Assembly (NCBI GenBank): GCA_003512825.1
Contig: DOOI01000017.1
Location: 998 to 10,300, forward strand
Direction of reading: 5' to 3'
From: Paracoccaceae bacterium
GTDB taxonomy: Bacteria > Pseudomonadota > Alphaproteobacteria > Rhodobacterales > Rhodobacteraceae
DNA: 9,303 nucleotides
Positions 1-7,126 of the stretch are shown here, piece after piece. Every line of letters begins with the position of its first letter. Position 1 is the first letter of the stretch. The position numbers and the translations under genes are program-made. The notes below the pieces were generated by a model. The model saw only the letters and a program-made list of their open reading frames with translations. It was not told the DNA's origin and ran no database searches.

Positions 1-192
1 TTAGCCGCGCTCTTCGATGATCTTTACAAGGTGCGGGATCGCGTTGACCATACCGCGCACCGAAGGAGTATCCTCCAGCTCACGGGTCTTGTGCATCTTG
101 TTCAGACCGAGGCCGATGAGCGTCCGGCGCTGCACGTCAGGACGACGGCAGGCCGAAGCAATCTGCTTCACGACGATGGTTTTCTTGGCCAT
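1..192 (-). CDS. rpmD: 50S ribosomal protein L30
   Basis: L30 (uL30) is a small large-subunit protein present in many but not all bacteria. The product is 63 residues, a typical length, and the gene is complete: its TAA occupies the first three bases of the window. It begins [20 protein letters not shown] and contains the family signature [20 protein letters not shown] (22–41) with TPSVRGM after it, ending [17 protein letters not shown] lies 9 nt before the ATG, overlapping the rpsE stop, and the gap to rpsE is 11 nt. In the standard spc order rplO and secY would come next, outside the window. Confidence 0.98.
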   Translation of the reverse strand: MAKKTIVVKQIASACRRPDVQRRTLIGLGLNKMHKTRELEDTPSVRGMVNAIPHLVKIIEERG

Positions 193-203
193 TGTCTCTC
201 TCC

Positions 204-767
204 TCAGGCTTCGACGGCTTCGACGGCCTCGGCACCCTTGTTCAGGATGTCGGCGACCTTCTTGCCACGGCGCTGAGCCACCTGACGGGGGCTGGTTTCT
301 TTCTTCAGGCCGTCGATGGTGGCCCGGATCATGTTGTAGGGGTTCTGCGACCCGAGCGACTTGGACACGACGTCCTTGAGGCCCAGCATCTCGAACACCG
401 CACGCATCGGACCACCAGCGATGATGCCAGTTCCTTCCGGTGCAGCACGCATCACGACTTTGACCGCGCCATGGCGGCCTTCCATATCGTGATGCAGGGT
501 GCGGCCCTCGCGGAGCGGCACGCGAACCATCGAGCGCTTAGCTTGCTCGGTGGCTTTGCGGATCGCTTCCGGCACTTCCTTGGCTTTACCTTTGCCAAAG
601 CCAACGCGTCCCTTTTGGTCACCCACAACCACGAGCGCTGCAAAGCCGAAGCGTTTGCCGCCTTTCACGGTTTTGGACACGCGGTTGATCGCTACGAGAC
701 GATCGGCGAACTCCGGGGCGGCCTCTTCGCGGTCGCGGCGGTCGCGGCGGTTTTCTTCTCTTGCCAT
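204..767 (-). CDS. rpsE: 30S ribosomal protein S5
   Basis: S5 (uS5) lies at the mRNA entrance of the small subunit and affects decoding fidelity. Loop changes give spectinomycin resistance or error-prone phenotypes. The product is 187 residues, longer than the E. coli protein (167) because of a charged N-terminal tail ([20 protein letters not shown]) and a C-terminal Glu/Ala/Val tail. The double-stranded RNA-binding-like S5 domain begins at about 20, with [20 protein letters not shown] (29–48) and [20 protein letters not shown] (53–72). The C-terminal domain has [18 protein letters not shown] (113–130) and [13 protein letters not shown] (142–154). The last codons contain a short tandem repeat (GCCGTCGAA twice). 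AAGGAG overlaps the rplR stop. Confidence 0.98.
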   Translation of the reverse strand: MAREENRRDRRDREEAAPEFADRLVAINRVSKTVKGGKRFGFAALVVVGDQKGRVGFGKGKAKEVPEAIRKATEQAKRSMVRVPLREGRTLHHDMEGRHGAVKVVMRAAPEGTGIIAGGPMRAVFEMLGLKDVVSKSLGSQNPYNMIRATIDGLKKETSPRQVAQRRGKKVADILNKGAEAVEAVEA

Positions 768-780
768 CTCTCTCGCTCCT

Positions 781-1140
781 TCAGAACTTCAGGCCGCCGT
801 TGCGGGCAGCATCTGCGAGGGCTTTCACCTTGCCGTGGAAGAGGAAACCACCACGATCGAAGTAGCACTCTTCGACCCCGGCTTTCTTCGCACGCTCGGC
901 AATCGCGGCGCCAACCTTGGCAGCGGCTTCGGCGTTGTTCTTGCCTACGACACCCAGATCCTTTTCGAGGCTGGAGGCCGAAGCAAGGGTCAAGCCCTGA
1001 ACATCATCGATCAGCTGAACGCTGATGTTCTTGTTGCTGCGGTGAACGGAGAGACGAATGCGACCCGCATTCACTTTCCGCAGTTTGTTCCGAACGCGCA
1101 GGCGGCGCTTCAGAAACAGGGTTCTTTTGCTGTTTGCCAT
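781..1140 (-). CDS. rplR: 50S ribosomal protein L18
   Basis: L18 (uL18) attaches 5S rRNA to the large subunit together with L5. The product is 119 residues, the normal length. It has a basic N-terminus ([20 protein letters not shown]), [19 protein letters not shown] (28–46) and the C-terminal signature [20 protein letters not shown] (94–113), ending NGGLKF. The open frame continues 41 codons upstream into rplF, but that extension is not L18-like. The ATG at 1138–1140 has AAGGAC 8 nt upstream and matches the family start, so I place the start there. The gap to rplF is 10 nt. Confidence 0.97.
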   Translation of the reverse strand: MANSKRTLFLKRRLRVRNKLRKVNAGRIRLSVHRSNKNISVQLIDDVQGLTLASASSLEKDLGVVGKNNAEAAAKVGAAIAERAKKAGVEECYFDRGGFLFHGKVKALADAARNGGLKF

Positions 1141-1150
1141 GGCTGCGTCC

Positions 1151-1684
1151 TTACTTCTTCTTGCCTTCCTTGCGGAAGATATACTCATCCTTGTACCGGA
1201 TGCCTTTGCCTTTGTAGGGCTCGGGTTTCTTCCACTCGCGGATTTCTGCGGCGACTTGTCCAACCTGTTGAGCGTCGGTGCCTTCCACTACGATTTCAGT
1301 CTGCTTGGGGCAGGTCACGGTAATGCCTGCGGGCACCTTGTAGACGACTTCGTGGGAGTAGCCGAGCGACAGCTTGAGGTCCTGCCCCGCAATCGCAGCA
1401 CGGTAACCAACGCCCTGGATTTCCAGTTCGCGTTTGAAACCACCTGTCACACCCGTGACGAGGTTGCGGATCATGGTGCGGGACATGCCCCACTGCTGAC
1501 GTGCCCGTTTGGACATGCCGCGCGGTGTGACGGTCACTGCGTTACCATCAACCGTGATCGTAACATCATCGGTCGCATCGAAGATCTTGGAGCCTTTGGG
1601 GCCCTTAACTTCAATGGATTGACCTTTGACGGTTGCGCTCACGCCCGAGGGCAGTTCAACCGGTTTCTTACCAATTCGAGACAT
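1151..1684 (-). CDS. rplF: 50S ribosomal protein L6
   Basis: L6 (uL6) sits near the GTPase-associated centre and the sarcin-ricin loop of 23S rRNA. The product is 177 residues, as usual. It consists of two similar alpha/beta domains (about 1–80 and 81–177). It starts [20 protein letters not shown] and has [20 protein letters not shown] (75–94). It ends with the family signature [19 protein letters not shown] (152–170) followed by a lysine-rich tail. GGAGAG precedes the ATG, right after the rpsH stop. The TAA is part of the TAAGGAC that serves as ribosome site for rplR. Confidence 0.98.
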   Translation of the reverse strand: MSRIGKKPVELPSGVSATVKGQSIEVKGPKGSKIFDATDDVTITVDGNAVTVTPRGMSKRARQQWGMSRTMIRNLVTGVTGGFKRELEIQGVGYRAAIAGQDLKLSLGYSHEVVYKVPAGITVTCPKQTEIVVEGTDAQQVGQVAAEIREWKKPEPYKGKGIRYKDEYIFRKEGKKK

Positions 1685-1696
1685 TCTATTCTCTCC

Positions 1697-2089
1697 TTAG
1701 AAGACCGTGCAGAGCACTTCGCCACCAACATTGGCGGCACGTGCACTGGCATCCGACATCACGCCCTTAGACGTGCTGACAATCGACACACCAAGGCCCT
1801 GACGGACCGACGGGATGTCTTCAACGCCCATATAGACGCGACGACCGGGCTTTGAGACCCGCTTCAGTTCGCGAATGACGGGGGCGCCGTCGAAATATTT
1901 CAGGCTGATGTCCAGTTGAGGATGGCCTTTTTCGTCGGTTACGGCTTCGTAACCACGGATGTAGCCTTCCTGCTGGAGCACATCGAGTACCCACGCACGG
2001 AGCTTCGACGCAGGGGTGCGGACAGTTGATTTGCCGCGCGCCTGCGAGTTGCGGATGCGGGTGAGCATATCGCCGATTGGATCGTTCAT
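1697..2089 (-). CDS. rpsH: 30S ribosomal protein S8
   Basis: S8 (uS8) binds the central domain of 16S rRNA and, in E. coli, represses the spc operon by binding its mRNA near rplE. The product is 130 residues, the usual size. It starts [20 protein letters not shown]. It has the signature [20 protein letters not shown] (105–124) and ends VLCTVF. I chose the ATG at 2087–2089. The frame also allows a GTG one codon upstream, but GGGAG lies 8 nt before the ATG against 5 nt before the GTG, and the family begins with MNDP-like sequence. The gene follows rpsN by 13 nt. No obvious copy of the S8-binding mRNA site was recognised. Confidence 0.97.
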   Translation of the reverse strand: MNDPIGDMLTRIRNSQARGKSTVRTPASKLRAWVLDVLQQEGYIRGYEAVTDEKGHPQLDISLKYFDGAPVIRELKRVSKPGRRVYMGVEDIPSVRQGLGVSIVSTSKGVMSDASARAANVGGEVLCTVF

Positions 2090-2102
2090 CACACTCTCTC
2101 CC

Positions 2103-2408
2103 TTACCAGCTGGATTTCACCAGACCGGGGATCTGGCCTTGTGAGCCCAGTTCCCGCAGCATGATACGGCTGACCTTGAGCTTACGGTAGTAAGCGTGGG
2201 GACGGCCTGTCAGCTGGCAGCGGTTGTGCAGACGGACAGCGGACCCATTGCGCGGCAGCGAAGCAAGCTTCAGCGACGCACGGAAACGCTCTTCCATCGG
2301 TTTCGATTGGTCATTGATGATCGCTTTGAGAGCGGCACGCTTGACGGCATATTGCTCGACAAGGCGCTGACGCTTCTTTTCGCGTTCAATCATGGATTTC
2401 TTGGCCAT
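2103..2408 (-). CDS. rpsN: 30S ribosomal protein S14, zinc-free form
   Basis: S14 (uS14) is a small-subunit head protein needed for late assembly. The product is 101 residues, the length of the long C-minus form. It starts [20 protein letters not shown] and has [20 protein letters not shown] (41–60), [19 protein letters not shown] (63–81) and a C-terminus IPGLVKSSW. The paired CxxC motifs of the short zinc-binding form are absent. Only one cysteine (Cys64) is visible, so zinc is not needed and no zinc-responsive paralog swap can be inferred here. A strong GGAGGAG lies upstream of the ATG. The gap to rplE is 20 nt. Confidence 0.98.
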   Translation of the reverse strand: MAKKSMIEREKKRQRLVEQYAVKRAALKAIINDQSKPMEERFRASLKLASLPRNGSAVRLHNRCQLTGRPHAYYRKLKVSRIMLRELGSQGQIPGLVKSSW

Positions 2409-2428
2409 ATCTCAGTCTCCTCCCGCGA

Positions 2429-2992
2429 TCACGAGGTGAAGGGCATGTTGAAAAGCTTCAACAGCGCCTTGGCTTCCGCGTCGGTCTTTGCGGTGGTTGC
2501 GATCACGATGTCCATTCCCCAGTTTTCATCGACTTTATCAAAGTTGATCTCGGGGAAAATGATGTGCTCTTTGATGCCCATGGCGTAGTTGCCACGGCCG
2601 TCAAATGCGTTGCCCTTTACGCCGCGGAAGTCGCGGATACGGGGCATCGCCACTGTGATCAGACGGTCGAGGAATTCGTACATCCGGTCGCCGCGCAGCG
2701 TGACTTTGGCGCCCAAAGGCATGCCTTCACGAACACGGAAACCAGCGATCGAATTCTTCGCAATGGTGGTGACGGCCTTTTGACCAGCAATGGTCGAGAG
2801 GTCTTCCTGAGCCGATTTGGCCTTTTTGGAATCGCGCACCGCTTCCGAACCACAACCGATGTTCAGCACGATCTTGTCGAGGCGCGGGATCATCATGTCA
2901 TTGGCGTAGCCGAACTCTTCTTTGAGCGCAGCACGAACGGTTTCGCGGTAAGCCGCCTTGAGACGCGGGGTATAGTTCGCAGTATCAAGCAT
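2429..2992 (-). CDS. rplE: 50S ribosomal protein L5
   Basis: L5 (uL5) binds 5S rRNA together with L18 and L25 in the central protuberance and contacts P-site tRNA and S13. The product is 187 residues (family about 179–187). The family motifs are [12 protein letters not shown] (37–48), [20 protein letters not shown] (70–89) with [12 protein letters not shown] after it, and [15 protein letters not shown] (139–153). The ATG lies within rplX (overlap ATGCTTGA). A GGGGGA 8 nt upstream can serve as ribosome site. The overlap argues for translational coupling. A second in-frame ATG is far inside the conserved region, so the first start is preferred. Confidence 0.98.
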   Translation of the reverse strand: MLDTANYTPRLKAAYRETVRAALKEEFGYANDMMIPRLDKIVLNIGCGSEAVRDSKKAKSAQEDLSTIAGQKAVTTIAKNSIAGFRVREGMPLGAKVTLRGDRMYEFLDRLITVAMPRIRDFRGVKGNAFDGRGNYAMGIKEHIIFPEINFDKVDENWGMDIVIATTAKTDAEAKALLKLFNMPFTS

Positions 2993-3296
2993 CGATCACG
3001 TCCCCCGTGGTCTTGGCGAAGCGGACTTTCTTGTCGCCTTCCATGCGGAAGCCAACGCGAGACGCTTTGCCGTTCTTGTCGAGAATTGCGAGGTTCGACA
3101 GATCCATTGGCAGTGCCTTTGGCAGGCGGCCACCTTGGTTGTTTGCCGATTGACGCGTGTGACGGATGGCCATGTTCAGGCCTTCCACGATTGCTTTGCC
3201 GGACTTCGGATCAACAGAGGAGATCGTCCCTTGCTGGCCCTTGTCTTTGCCGGTGAGCACGACGACGTTGTCGCCCTTTTTCAGTTTAGCGGCCAT
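2985..3296 (-). CDS. rplX: 50S ribosomal protein L24
   Basis: L24 (uL24) initiates assembly of the large subunit by binding the 5' end of 23S rRNA and lies near the tunnel exit. The product is 103 residues, a normal length. A KOW domain occupies about 4–31 ([20 protein letters not shown] with TISSVD after it). [18 protein letters not shown] (39–56) and [20 protein letters not shown] (57–76) complete the family pattern. The start lies one base after the rplN stop and is served by GGAGG located inside rplN, 9 nt upstream, so translation is coupled. The stop overlaps the rplE start by 8 nt. Confidence 0.98.
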   Translation of the reverse strand: MAAKLKKGDNVVVLTGKDKGQQGTISSVDPKSGKAIVEGLNMAIRHTRQSANNQGGRLPKALPMDLSNLAILDKNGKASRVGFRMEGDKKVRFAKTTGDVIDA

Positions 3297-3297
3297 C

Positions 3298-3666
3298 TTA
3301 CAGCACCTCCGGGGCGAGCGAGATGATCTTCATGAAGTTCTTGGCGCGCAGTTCGCGCACAACCGGCCCGAAGATGCGGGTGCCGATTGGCTCCATGTTG
3401 TTGTTGATGATCACGGCTGCGTTGCGATCAAAACGGATCGCGGTGCCATCATCACGACGAACGGCTTGCGCGGTGCGAACGACGACGGCCTTACGGACGT
3501 CCCCCTTCTTAACGCGGCCCTTCGGAATTGCTTCCTTGACGGAGACGACGATAACGTCGCCCACCGAAGCATACCGGCGGTGCGAACCGCCTAGAACCTT
3601 GATGCACTGAACTCGGCGAGCGCCAGAGTTATCAGCGACATCCAGATTGGTCTGCATCTGGATCAT
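3298..3666 (-). CDS. rplN: 50S ribosomal protein L14
   Basis: L14 (uL14) lies at the subunit interface and makes an intersubunit bridge with 16S rRNA. It is also the docking site of the silencing factor RsfS. The product is 122 residues, exactly the usual length. It starts [20 protein letters not shown] and has [20 protein letters not shown] (36–55) and [20 protein letters not shown] (78–97). The family C-terminus [20 protein letters not shown] (99–118) follows. GGGAG sits 7 nt before the ATG. It opens the spc block. The last codons contain GGAGG, which serves as the ribosome site of rplX, and rplX starts one base after the stop. Confidence 0.98.
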   Translation of the reverse strand: MIQMQTNLDVADNSGARRVQCIKVLGGSHRRYASVGDVIVVSVKEAIPKGRVKKGDVRKAVVVRTAQAVRRDDGTAIRFDRNAAVIINNNMEPIGTRIFGPVVRELRAKNFMKIISLAPEVL

Positions 3667-3744
3667 TTGGTTACTCCCGACCTTTGGGGGGGCCTAGACA
3701 AGCCCGTCATCCCCAGGGTTTCGATTAAGCTGTAAAGCCCCACC
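3667..3744 (-). other. Spacer at the S10/spc operon junction
   Basis: These 78 nt lie between the S17 stop and the L14 start, the point where E. coli has its spc promoter. On the minus strand a TTTACA resembles a -35 box, but I find no matching -10 at 16–18 nt. A run of seven C (3686–3692 on the plus strand reads as G) and a weak GGGC/GCCC stem are the only other features. GGGAG serves as the rplN ribosome site at the end. I cannot say whether transcription restarts here or reads through. Confidence 0.4.
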
Positions 3745-3975
3745 TTAGGCGGAGATGACTTCCCAGCGCTTGGTCTTCGACTTAGGCGCACATTCTTGAA
3801 TGCGGACCATATCGCCCACCTTGAAGGTCTCGTGCTCGTCGTGAGCGCGATACTTCTTGGAGTTACGAACCGTCTTTTTCAAAACGGGGTGGGTAAAACG
3901 ACGCTCGACCTGAACAGTCACAGTCTGAGCGTTTGCCGTGGAAGTCACGGTGCCTTGCAGGATACGTTTGGGCAT
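3745..3975 (-). CDS. rpsQ: 30S ribosomal protein S17
   Basis: S17 (uS17) is an OB-fold protein that binds 16S rRNA early in small-subunit assembly. The product is 76 residues, a usual length. It starts [20 protein letters not shown] and has [20 protein letters not shown] (23–42) and [18 protein letters not shown] (44–61). The family C-terminal signature [11 protein letters not shown] is at 63–73. An AAGGAG ribosome site overlaps the rpmC stop, 8 nt before the ATG. It is the last gene of the classical S10 operon. A 78-nt spacer separates it from rplN, the first gene of the classical spc operon. Confidence 0.98.
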   Translation of the reverse strand: MPKRILQGTVTSTANAQTVTVQVERRFTHPVLKKTVRNSKKYRAHDEHETFKVGDMVRIQECAPKSKTKRWEVISA

Positions 3976-3987
3976 TCTCGCGACTCC

Positions 3988-4188
3988 TTACTTCGCCGCT
4001 TCGGCGGCTTTTTGGTTGAGCACGGTCAGCACGCGGGCTGCGTCACGACGGACGGAGCGCATACGGGCAGTGCCTTCCAGTTGGCCAGTGGCCTGCTGGA
4101 AACGGAGGTTGAAGGCCTCCTTCTTCAGCGCAGTCAGCTGGTCGCGCAGCTGATCAGGCGTCTTATCTCTCAGTTCATTGGCGGTCAT
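3988..4188 (-). CDS. rpmC: 50S ribosomal protein L29
   Basis: L29 (uL29) is a small two-helix large-subunit protein beside L23 at the tunnel exit. The product is 66 residues, the normal size. It starts [20 protein letters not shown], continues with the conserved [20 protein letters not shown] (22–41) and ends with the second helix [19 protein letters not shown]. The ATG is preceded by GGAAAAGGCGC, an adequate ribosome site. Here it appears to be the first gene of a transcription unit, with a terminator and candidate promoter upstream. The codons for the C-terminal KAAEAAK contain a perfect GCCGC/GCGGC inverted repeat that looks like an intrinsic terminator on the opposite strand. rpsQ starts 12 nt downstream. 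Confidence 0.97.
   Translation of the reverse strand: MTANELRDKTPDQLRDQLTALKKEAFNLRFQQATGQLEGTARMRSVRRDAARVLTVLNQKAAEAAK
3995..4013 (+). terminator. Possible plus-strand (antisense) terminator within the end of rpmC
   Basis: On the plus strand GCCGC (3995–3999) and GCGGC (4004–4008) flank a TTCG loop and are followed directly by five T (4009–4013). A UUCG-capped stem plus a U run is the textbook intrinsic terminator layout. It points against the genes, so it would stop antisense transcription. The same bases encode KAAEAAK at the end of L29, so it may be an accident of alanine and glutamate codons. The stem is only 5 bp. Confidence 0.35.
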
Positions 4189-4304
4189 GCGCCTTTTCCT
4201 TTCTCATACACCAGAGAGCCCCTGCTCATTGGTTCAGGGTTACCCTTTTCCTGGTGGATAACAGCAAACACACGAATCCCGACGCGTGCCGGGAATCCGC
4301 GCGA
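4189..4304 (-). promoter_or_regulatory. Predicted structured 5' leader of rpmC
   Basis: The predicted untranslated leader holds several potential stems. A hairpin at 4274–4297 pairs GA-UCCCG-GC with GU-CGGGA-UC around ACGC, with one U·U mismatch and a G·U that favours the minus-strand RNA. An outer CACCAG/CUGGUG pair (4251–4256 with 4209–4214) encloses two inner choices. CCCUG/CAGGG (4235–4239 with 4220–4224) and a small GGG/CCC stem (4243–4245 with 4237–4239) share bases and cannot form together. The rpmC ribosome site (GGAAAAGG) follows at about 4192–4199. Whether it is regulatory is inference. Confidence 0.35.
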
Positions 4305-4310
4305 TGCGCC

Positions 4311-4339
4311 CCTATAAGGGAGCCACACCGCCGGTGCAA
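4311..4339 (-). promoter_or_regulatory. Candidate promoter for rpmC and downstream genes
   Basis: On the minus strand TTGCAC (4334–4339) and TATAGG (4311–4316) are separated by exactly 17 nt (4317–4333). They resemble the -35 and -10 boxes of housekeeping sigma factor promoters. The -35 matches the consensus only in its TTG (common in alphaproteobacterial promoters) and the -10 matches four of six. The placement just downstream of a terminator and upstream of rpmC adds support. A transcript would start near 4304, giving a leader of about 115 nt. Confidence 0.5.
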
Positions 4340-4387
4340 GCCATAGTTTGCAGATAGTTTGAGAACCCCGCAAAGCACAGACTTGGT

Positions 4388-4425
4388 CGAAAAGGCAAAC
4401 GGGCGAGGAGGCCCCCGCCCGTTTG
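4388..4425 (-). terminator. Intrinsic terminator after rplP
   Basis: The minus-strand RNA forms a 13-bp stem (5' arm 4413–4425, 3' arm 4396–4408) with a GCCU loop. Ten outer pairs (CAAACGGGCG/CGCCCGTTTG) are perfect. The inner pairs include one G·U that would be a mismatch on the plus strand, so it is oriented with the genes. The 3' arm ends CCCGUUUG and is followed by CCUUUUCG, a short U tract. It begins 39 nt after the rplP stop. This is the clearest terminator in the window. Confidence 0.82.
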
Positions 4426-4464
4426 AAATTATTGGTGCAGCGGGCGTTAAACCCGCGCTGCCGA

Positions 4465-4878
4465 TTACCAGTCTTCGCGAACGACGACGCGGGTCTTGAT
4501 CGGGAGCTTCATCGCAGCAAGGCGCAGAGCCTCACGCGCGATGTCTTCGGCAACGCCGTCGATCTCGAACATGACACGGCCGGGTTTCACGCGGCATGCC
4601 CAGTAATCCACGGAGCCTTTACCTTTACCCATACGGACTTCGGTTGGCTTCGAGGTGACTGGCACATCCGGGAAAATCCGGATCCAGACGCGGCCTTGAC
4701 GCTTCATGTGGCGGGTCAGGGCGCGGCGTGCTGCCTCGATCTGACGCGCCGTGACGCGCTCGGGTTGGGTGGCCTTGAGGCCGTAGGTTCCGAAGTTCAG
4801 ATCAGAACCGCCCTTGGCTTCGCCATGGATACGACCCTTGTGCTGCTTACGGAACTTAGTGCGTTTCGGTTGAAGCAT
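4465..4878 (-). CDS. rplP: 50S ribosomal protein L16
   Basis: L16 (uL16) is a late-assembling large-subunit protein near the A-site tRNA elbow and is needed for peptidyl transferase activity. The product is 137 residues, the normal length. It begins [16 protein letters not shown] and continues with [20 protein letters not shown] (29–48). The conserved [12 protein letters not shown] (67–78) and [13 protein letters not shown] (81–93) stretches follow. Arg82 is the position equivalent to the arginine hydroxylated in E. coli L16. The ATG has a strong GGAGGT 8 nt upstream, overlapping the rpsC stop. It is the last gene of its block: a strong terminator lies about 40 nt downstream, separating it from rpmC. 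This differs from E. coli, where rplP and rpmC are contiguous. Confidence 0.98.
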   Translation of the reverse strand: MLQPKRTKFRKQHKGRIHGEAKGGSDLNFGTYGLKATQPERVTARQIEAARRALTRHMKRQGRVWIRIFPDVPVTSKPTEVRMGKGKGSVDYWACRVKPGRVMFEIDGVAEDIAREALRLAAMKLPIKTRVVVREDW

Positions 4879-4891
4879 TTCTCAAACCTCC

Positions 4892-5599
4892 TCAGCGGCG
4901 GCCCATAGCGCCGCGAGGCGCCGGACCATCCTGGAGTTCCTGCTGACGGCGGTCACGGGCCTGAGGATCATGCTCGAGGATCTCACCTTTGAAGATCCAG
5001 ACCTTGATCCCGATGATGCCGTAGGGCGTCATGGCTTCGGACAGCGCGTAATCGATATCGGCGCGGAGCGTGTGCAGCGGCACACGACCTTCACGATACC
5101 ACTCGGTCCGTGCGATTTCGGCGCCGCCAAGACGGCCTGCCACGTTCACACGAATGCCCAGGGCACCCATACGCATCGCGTTCTGCACGGCGCGCTTCAT
5201 GGCGCGACGGAAGGACACGCGGCGCTCGAGCTGCTGCGCGATCGACTCACCCACAAGCGCGGCATCAAGCTCGGGCTTACGGACTTCGACGATGTTGAGG
5301 TGCAGCTCGGACTTGGTGAGGGCCGCGATCTTCTTGCGAAGAGTCTCGATATCCGCACCTTTTTTGCCGATGATCACACCGGGACGCGCGGCGTGGATCG
5401 TGACGCGGCACTTTTTGTGCGGACGTTCGATGATCACGCGGGCAATTCCGGCCTGCTTTGCTTCTTTTTTCACGAAGTCGCGGATCTTGAGGTCCTCAAG
5501 GAGGAGGTTCCCAAAATCCTTGCTGTCGGCGTACCAGCGGCTATCCCAGGTGCGGTTGACCTGGAGGCGCATGCCGATCGGATTGACCTTCTGTCCCAT
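4892..5599 (-). CDS. rpsC: 30S ribosomal protein S3
   Basis: S3 (uS3) lies at the mRNA entry channel in the small-subunit head and contributes to mRNA unwinding. The product is 235 residues. It starts with the signature [21 protein letters not shown] type II KH domain follows, whose loop [11 protein letters not shown] (74–84) contains the G-x-x-G motif at 78–81. The C-terminal S3 domain includes [20 protein letters not shown] (145–164) and [20 protein letters not shown] (166–185). The last about 20 residues are a charged low-complexity tail ([20 protein letters not shown]), a normal kind of variation. GAGGAG lies inside the end of rplV, with an 8-nt spacer, and the start shares one base with the rplV stop. 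rplP begins 13 nt downstream. Confidence 0.98.
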   Translation of the reverse strand: MGQKVNPIGMRLQVNRTWDSRWYADSKDFGNLLLEDLKIRDFVKKEAKQAGIARVIIERPHKKCRVTIHAARPGVIIGKKGADIETLRKKIAALTKSELHLNIVEVRKPELDAALVGESIAQQLERRVSFRRAMKRAVQNAMRMGALGIRVNVAGRLGGAEIARTEWYREGRVPLHTLRADIDYALSEAMTPYGIIGIKVWIFKGEILEHDPQARDRRQQELQDGPAPRGAMGRR

Positions 5600-5979
5600 T
5601 AGGCTTGCTCCTCAACCTGACGCACCGTGATGGTGATTTCCGAGAAAGGCTTCATGATCTTGCCATAACGGCCACGTGCCCGCGGACGGCCACGCTTCAT
5701 CACGAGGTTCTTGCCAACCCATGCTTCCGCGACAATCAGCGCGTCAACGTCAAGGCTGTGATTGTTCTCGGCGTTTGCAATTGCGGACTGAAGGCATTTC
5801 TTCACGTCCTGCGCGATCCGCTTTTTCGAGAAGGTCAAATCGGACAGCGCCTTATCGACTTTCTTGCCGCGGATCATTGCGGCCACCAGGTTCAGCTTTT
5901 GCGGGCTTGTACGGAGCATGCGGAGTTTCGCCATTGCTTCGTTGTCTGCCACGCGGCGGGGGTTCTTTTCCTTGCCCAT
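5599..5979 (-). CDS. rplV: 50S ribosomal protein L22
   Basis: L22 (uL22) contacts all domains of 23S rRNA, and its long beta-hairpin lines the exit tunnel opposite L4. The product is 126 residues, longer than the E. coli protein (110) because of an N-terminal extension ([18 protein letters not shown]) that I recall from Rhodobacterales. The core begins [20 protein letters not shown] (22–41). The [14 protein letters not shown] segment is at 61–74. The tunnel hairpin (about 88–107) includes [12 protein letters not shown], the region where macrolide-resistance changes occur in other species, and it looks wild type. A GGAAG overlaps the rpsS stop as ribosome site. The TAA overlaps the rpsC ATG by one base (TAATG). 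Confidence 0.98.
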   Translation of the reverse strand: MGKEKNPRRVADNEAMAKLRMLRTSPQKLNLVAAMIRGKKVDKALSDLTFSKKRIAQDVKKCLQSAIANAENNHSLDVDALIVAEAWVGKNLVMKRGRPRARGRYGKIMKPFSEITITVRQVEEQA

Positions 5980-5982
5980 GAC

Positions 5983-6261
5983 TTACTTCCGCTTCGCTTT
6001 TTTGTCGGCCGCATGGCCATAATAGGTGCGGGTCGGCGAGTATTCGCCGAACTTTTGACCGATCATATCCTCGGTGATTGCCACCGGAACATGCTTCTGG
6101 CCGTTATACACGCCAAACGTCAGACCCACGAATTGGGGCAGGATCGTCGAGCGGCGCGACCAGATCTTGATAACATCGCTGCGGCCAGACGCGCGCGCAG
6201 CTTCGGCCTTCTTGAGCACATAGGCGTCAACAAAAGGACCTTTCCAGACAGAACGAGCCAT
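5983..6261 (-). CDS. rpsS: 30S ribosomal protein S19
   Basis: S19 (uS19) sits in the head of the small subunit next to S13 and contacts the bridges near the A and P sites. The product is 92 residues, the normal size. It has the start [18 protein letters not shown], the strand [20 protein letters not shown] (31–50) and the signature [20 protein letters not shown] (51–70). [20 protein letters not shown] (71–90) follows. The ribosome site AAAGGG lies within the last codons of rplB, with the start only 2 nt beyond the rplB stop. rplV follows after 3 nt, so translation of these genes is probably coupled. Confidence 0.98.
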   Translation of the reverse strand: MARSVWKGPFVDAYVLKKAEAARASGRSDVIKIWSRRSTILPQFVGLTFGVYNGQKHVPVAITEDMIGQKFGEYSPTRTYYGHAADKKAKRK

Positions 6262-6263
6262 AC

Positions 6264-7103
6264 TTAGCGCCCTTTCTTGGCGTTGCGCGAGCGAACGATG
6301 AGCTTCGACGACGCTTTCTTGCGATTACGGGTCTTAGCCCCCTTCGTCGGCTTACCCCATGGGGTAACCGGGTGACGGCCACCAGAGGTGCGGCCTTCAC
6401 CACCGCCATGCGGGTGGTCAACCGGGTTCATAGCCACACCGCGGACGCTCGGGCGGATGCCCTTGTGACGCATACGGCCAGCTTTACCGAAGTTTTGGTT
6501 CGAGTTGTCAGGGTTGGACACGGCACCAACGGTAGCCATGCATTCCTGACGAACCATGCGAAGCTCGCCCGACGACAGACGCAGCTGCGCGTAGCCACCG
6601 TCACGACCAACGAATTGAGCGTAGGTCCCTGCAGCGCGGGCCAACTGGCCGCCCTTGCCGGGCTTCAGCTCGACGTTGTGCACGATGGTACCAATCGGGA
6701 GACCCGAGAAAGGCATCGCGTTGCCGGGCTTGATGTCGACCTTCTTGCCAGCAACGACGCTATCGCCAACGGCGAGGCGCTGCGGCGCAAGGATATAGGC
6801 CTGCTCGCCGTCAGCATATTTGACGAGAGCGATAAATGCAGTGCGGTTCGGGTCATATTCGATCCGTTCCACGGTTGCCACAACGTCAAACTTCGTGCGT
6901 TTGAAGTCTACGATGCGGTAGAGACGCTTTGCCCCGCCACCACGGCGGCGTGAAGTGACTCGTCCGGTGTTGTTCCGGCCGCCAGATTTCGTCAGACCCT
7001 CGGTGAGGGCTTTGACGGGGCGTCCCTTATACAGCTCCGAACGGTCGATCAGAACCAGCCCACGCTGGCCAGGCGTCGTCGGCTTATACGACTTTAATGC
7101 CAT
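6264..7103 (-). CDS. rplB: 50S ribosomal protein L2
   Basis: L2 (uL2) is one of the largest and most conserved large-subunit proteins. It is needed for subunit association and for assembly of the peptidyl transferase centre. The product is 279 residues (family about 273–280). It begins [15 protein letters not shown] and has the [17 protein letters not shown] segment (41–57) and the [14 protein letters not shown] stretch (150–163). The family signature [20 protein letters not shown] lies at 225–244, and His230 corresponds to the E. coli His229 implicated in peptidyl transfer. The ATG is preceded by AGGAAGC, an acceptable but close ribosome site. It is the first gene of a new block after the hairpin-rich spacer, and rpsS begins 2 nt after its stop. 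Confidence 0.98.
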   Translation of the reverse strand: MALKSYKPTTPGQRGLVLIDRSELYKGRPVKALTEGLTKSGGRNNTGRVTSRRRGGGAKRLYRIVDFKRTKFDVVATVERIEYDPNRTAFIALVKYADGEQAYILAPQRLAVGDSVVAGKKVDIKPGNAMPFSGLPIGTIVHNVELKPGKGGQLARAAGTYAQFVGRDGGYAQLRLSSGELRMVRQECMATVGAVSNPDNSNQNFGKAGRMRHKGIRPSVRGVAMNPVDHPHGGGEGRTSGGRHPVTPWGKPTKGAKTRNRKKASSKLIVRSRNAKKGR

Positions 7104-7126
7104 GCTTCCTGTCTTCCGTTACGATC

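Noticed and set aside
204..240. Short tandem repeat GCCGTCGAA (minus strand) at the end of rpsE
   Set aside because: Two copies encoding an AVEAVEA tail; ordinary low-complexity coding sequence, not a repeat element.
192..1025. Long plus-strand open frame (277 codons) opposite rpsE and rplR
   Set aside because: It lies wholly opposite well-supported ribosomal protein genes. Its translation is low-complexity and resembles no family, and it is explained by the GC-biased codon usage of the minus strand.
1141..1263. N-terminal extension of L18 by 41 codons
   Set aside because: The extension lies inside rplF in another frame and is unlike L18. The downstream ATG has a proper ribosome site and matches the family start.
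1058..1855. Long plus-strand open frame (265 codons) opposite rplR, rplF and rpsH
   Set aside because: Antisense shadow of conserved genes, with no ribosome site, no recognisable domain and no operon context.
2090..2092. GTG start for S8 one codon upstream of the ATG
   Set aside because: Ribosome-site spacing is better for the ATG at 2087–2089, and the family begins at that methionine.
4185..4373. A 62-codon minus-strand frame starting at TTG that fills most of the rplP–rpmC spacer and ends in ATGA at rpmC
   Set aside because: It has no good ribosome site, runs across the candidate promoter and the hairpin, and its translation looks non-coding. Only the short ATG-initiated end (4185–4229) is kept, as a low-confidence finding.
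4970..5602. Plus-strand frame (210 codons) exactly opposite rpsC
   Set aside because: Mirror frame of S3. Its ends track the S3 gene and the translation has no recognisable features.
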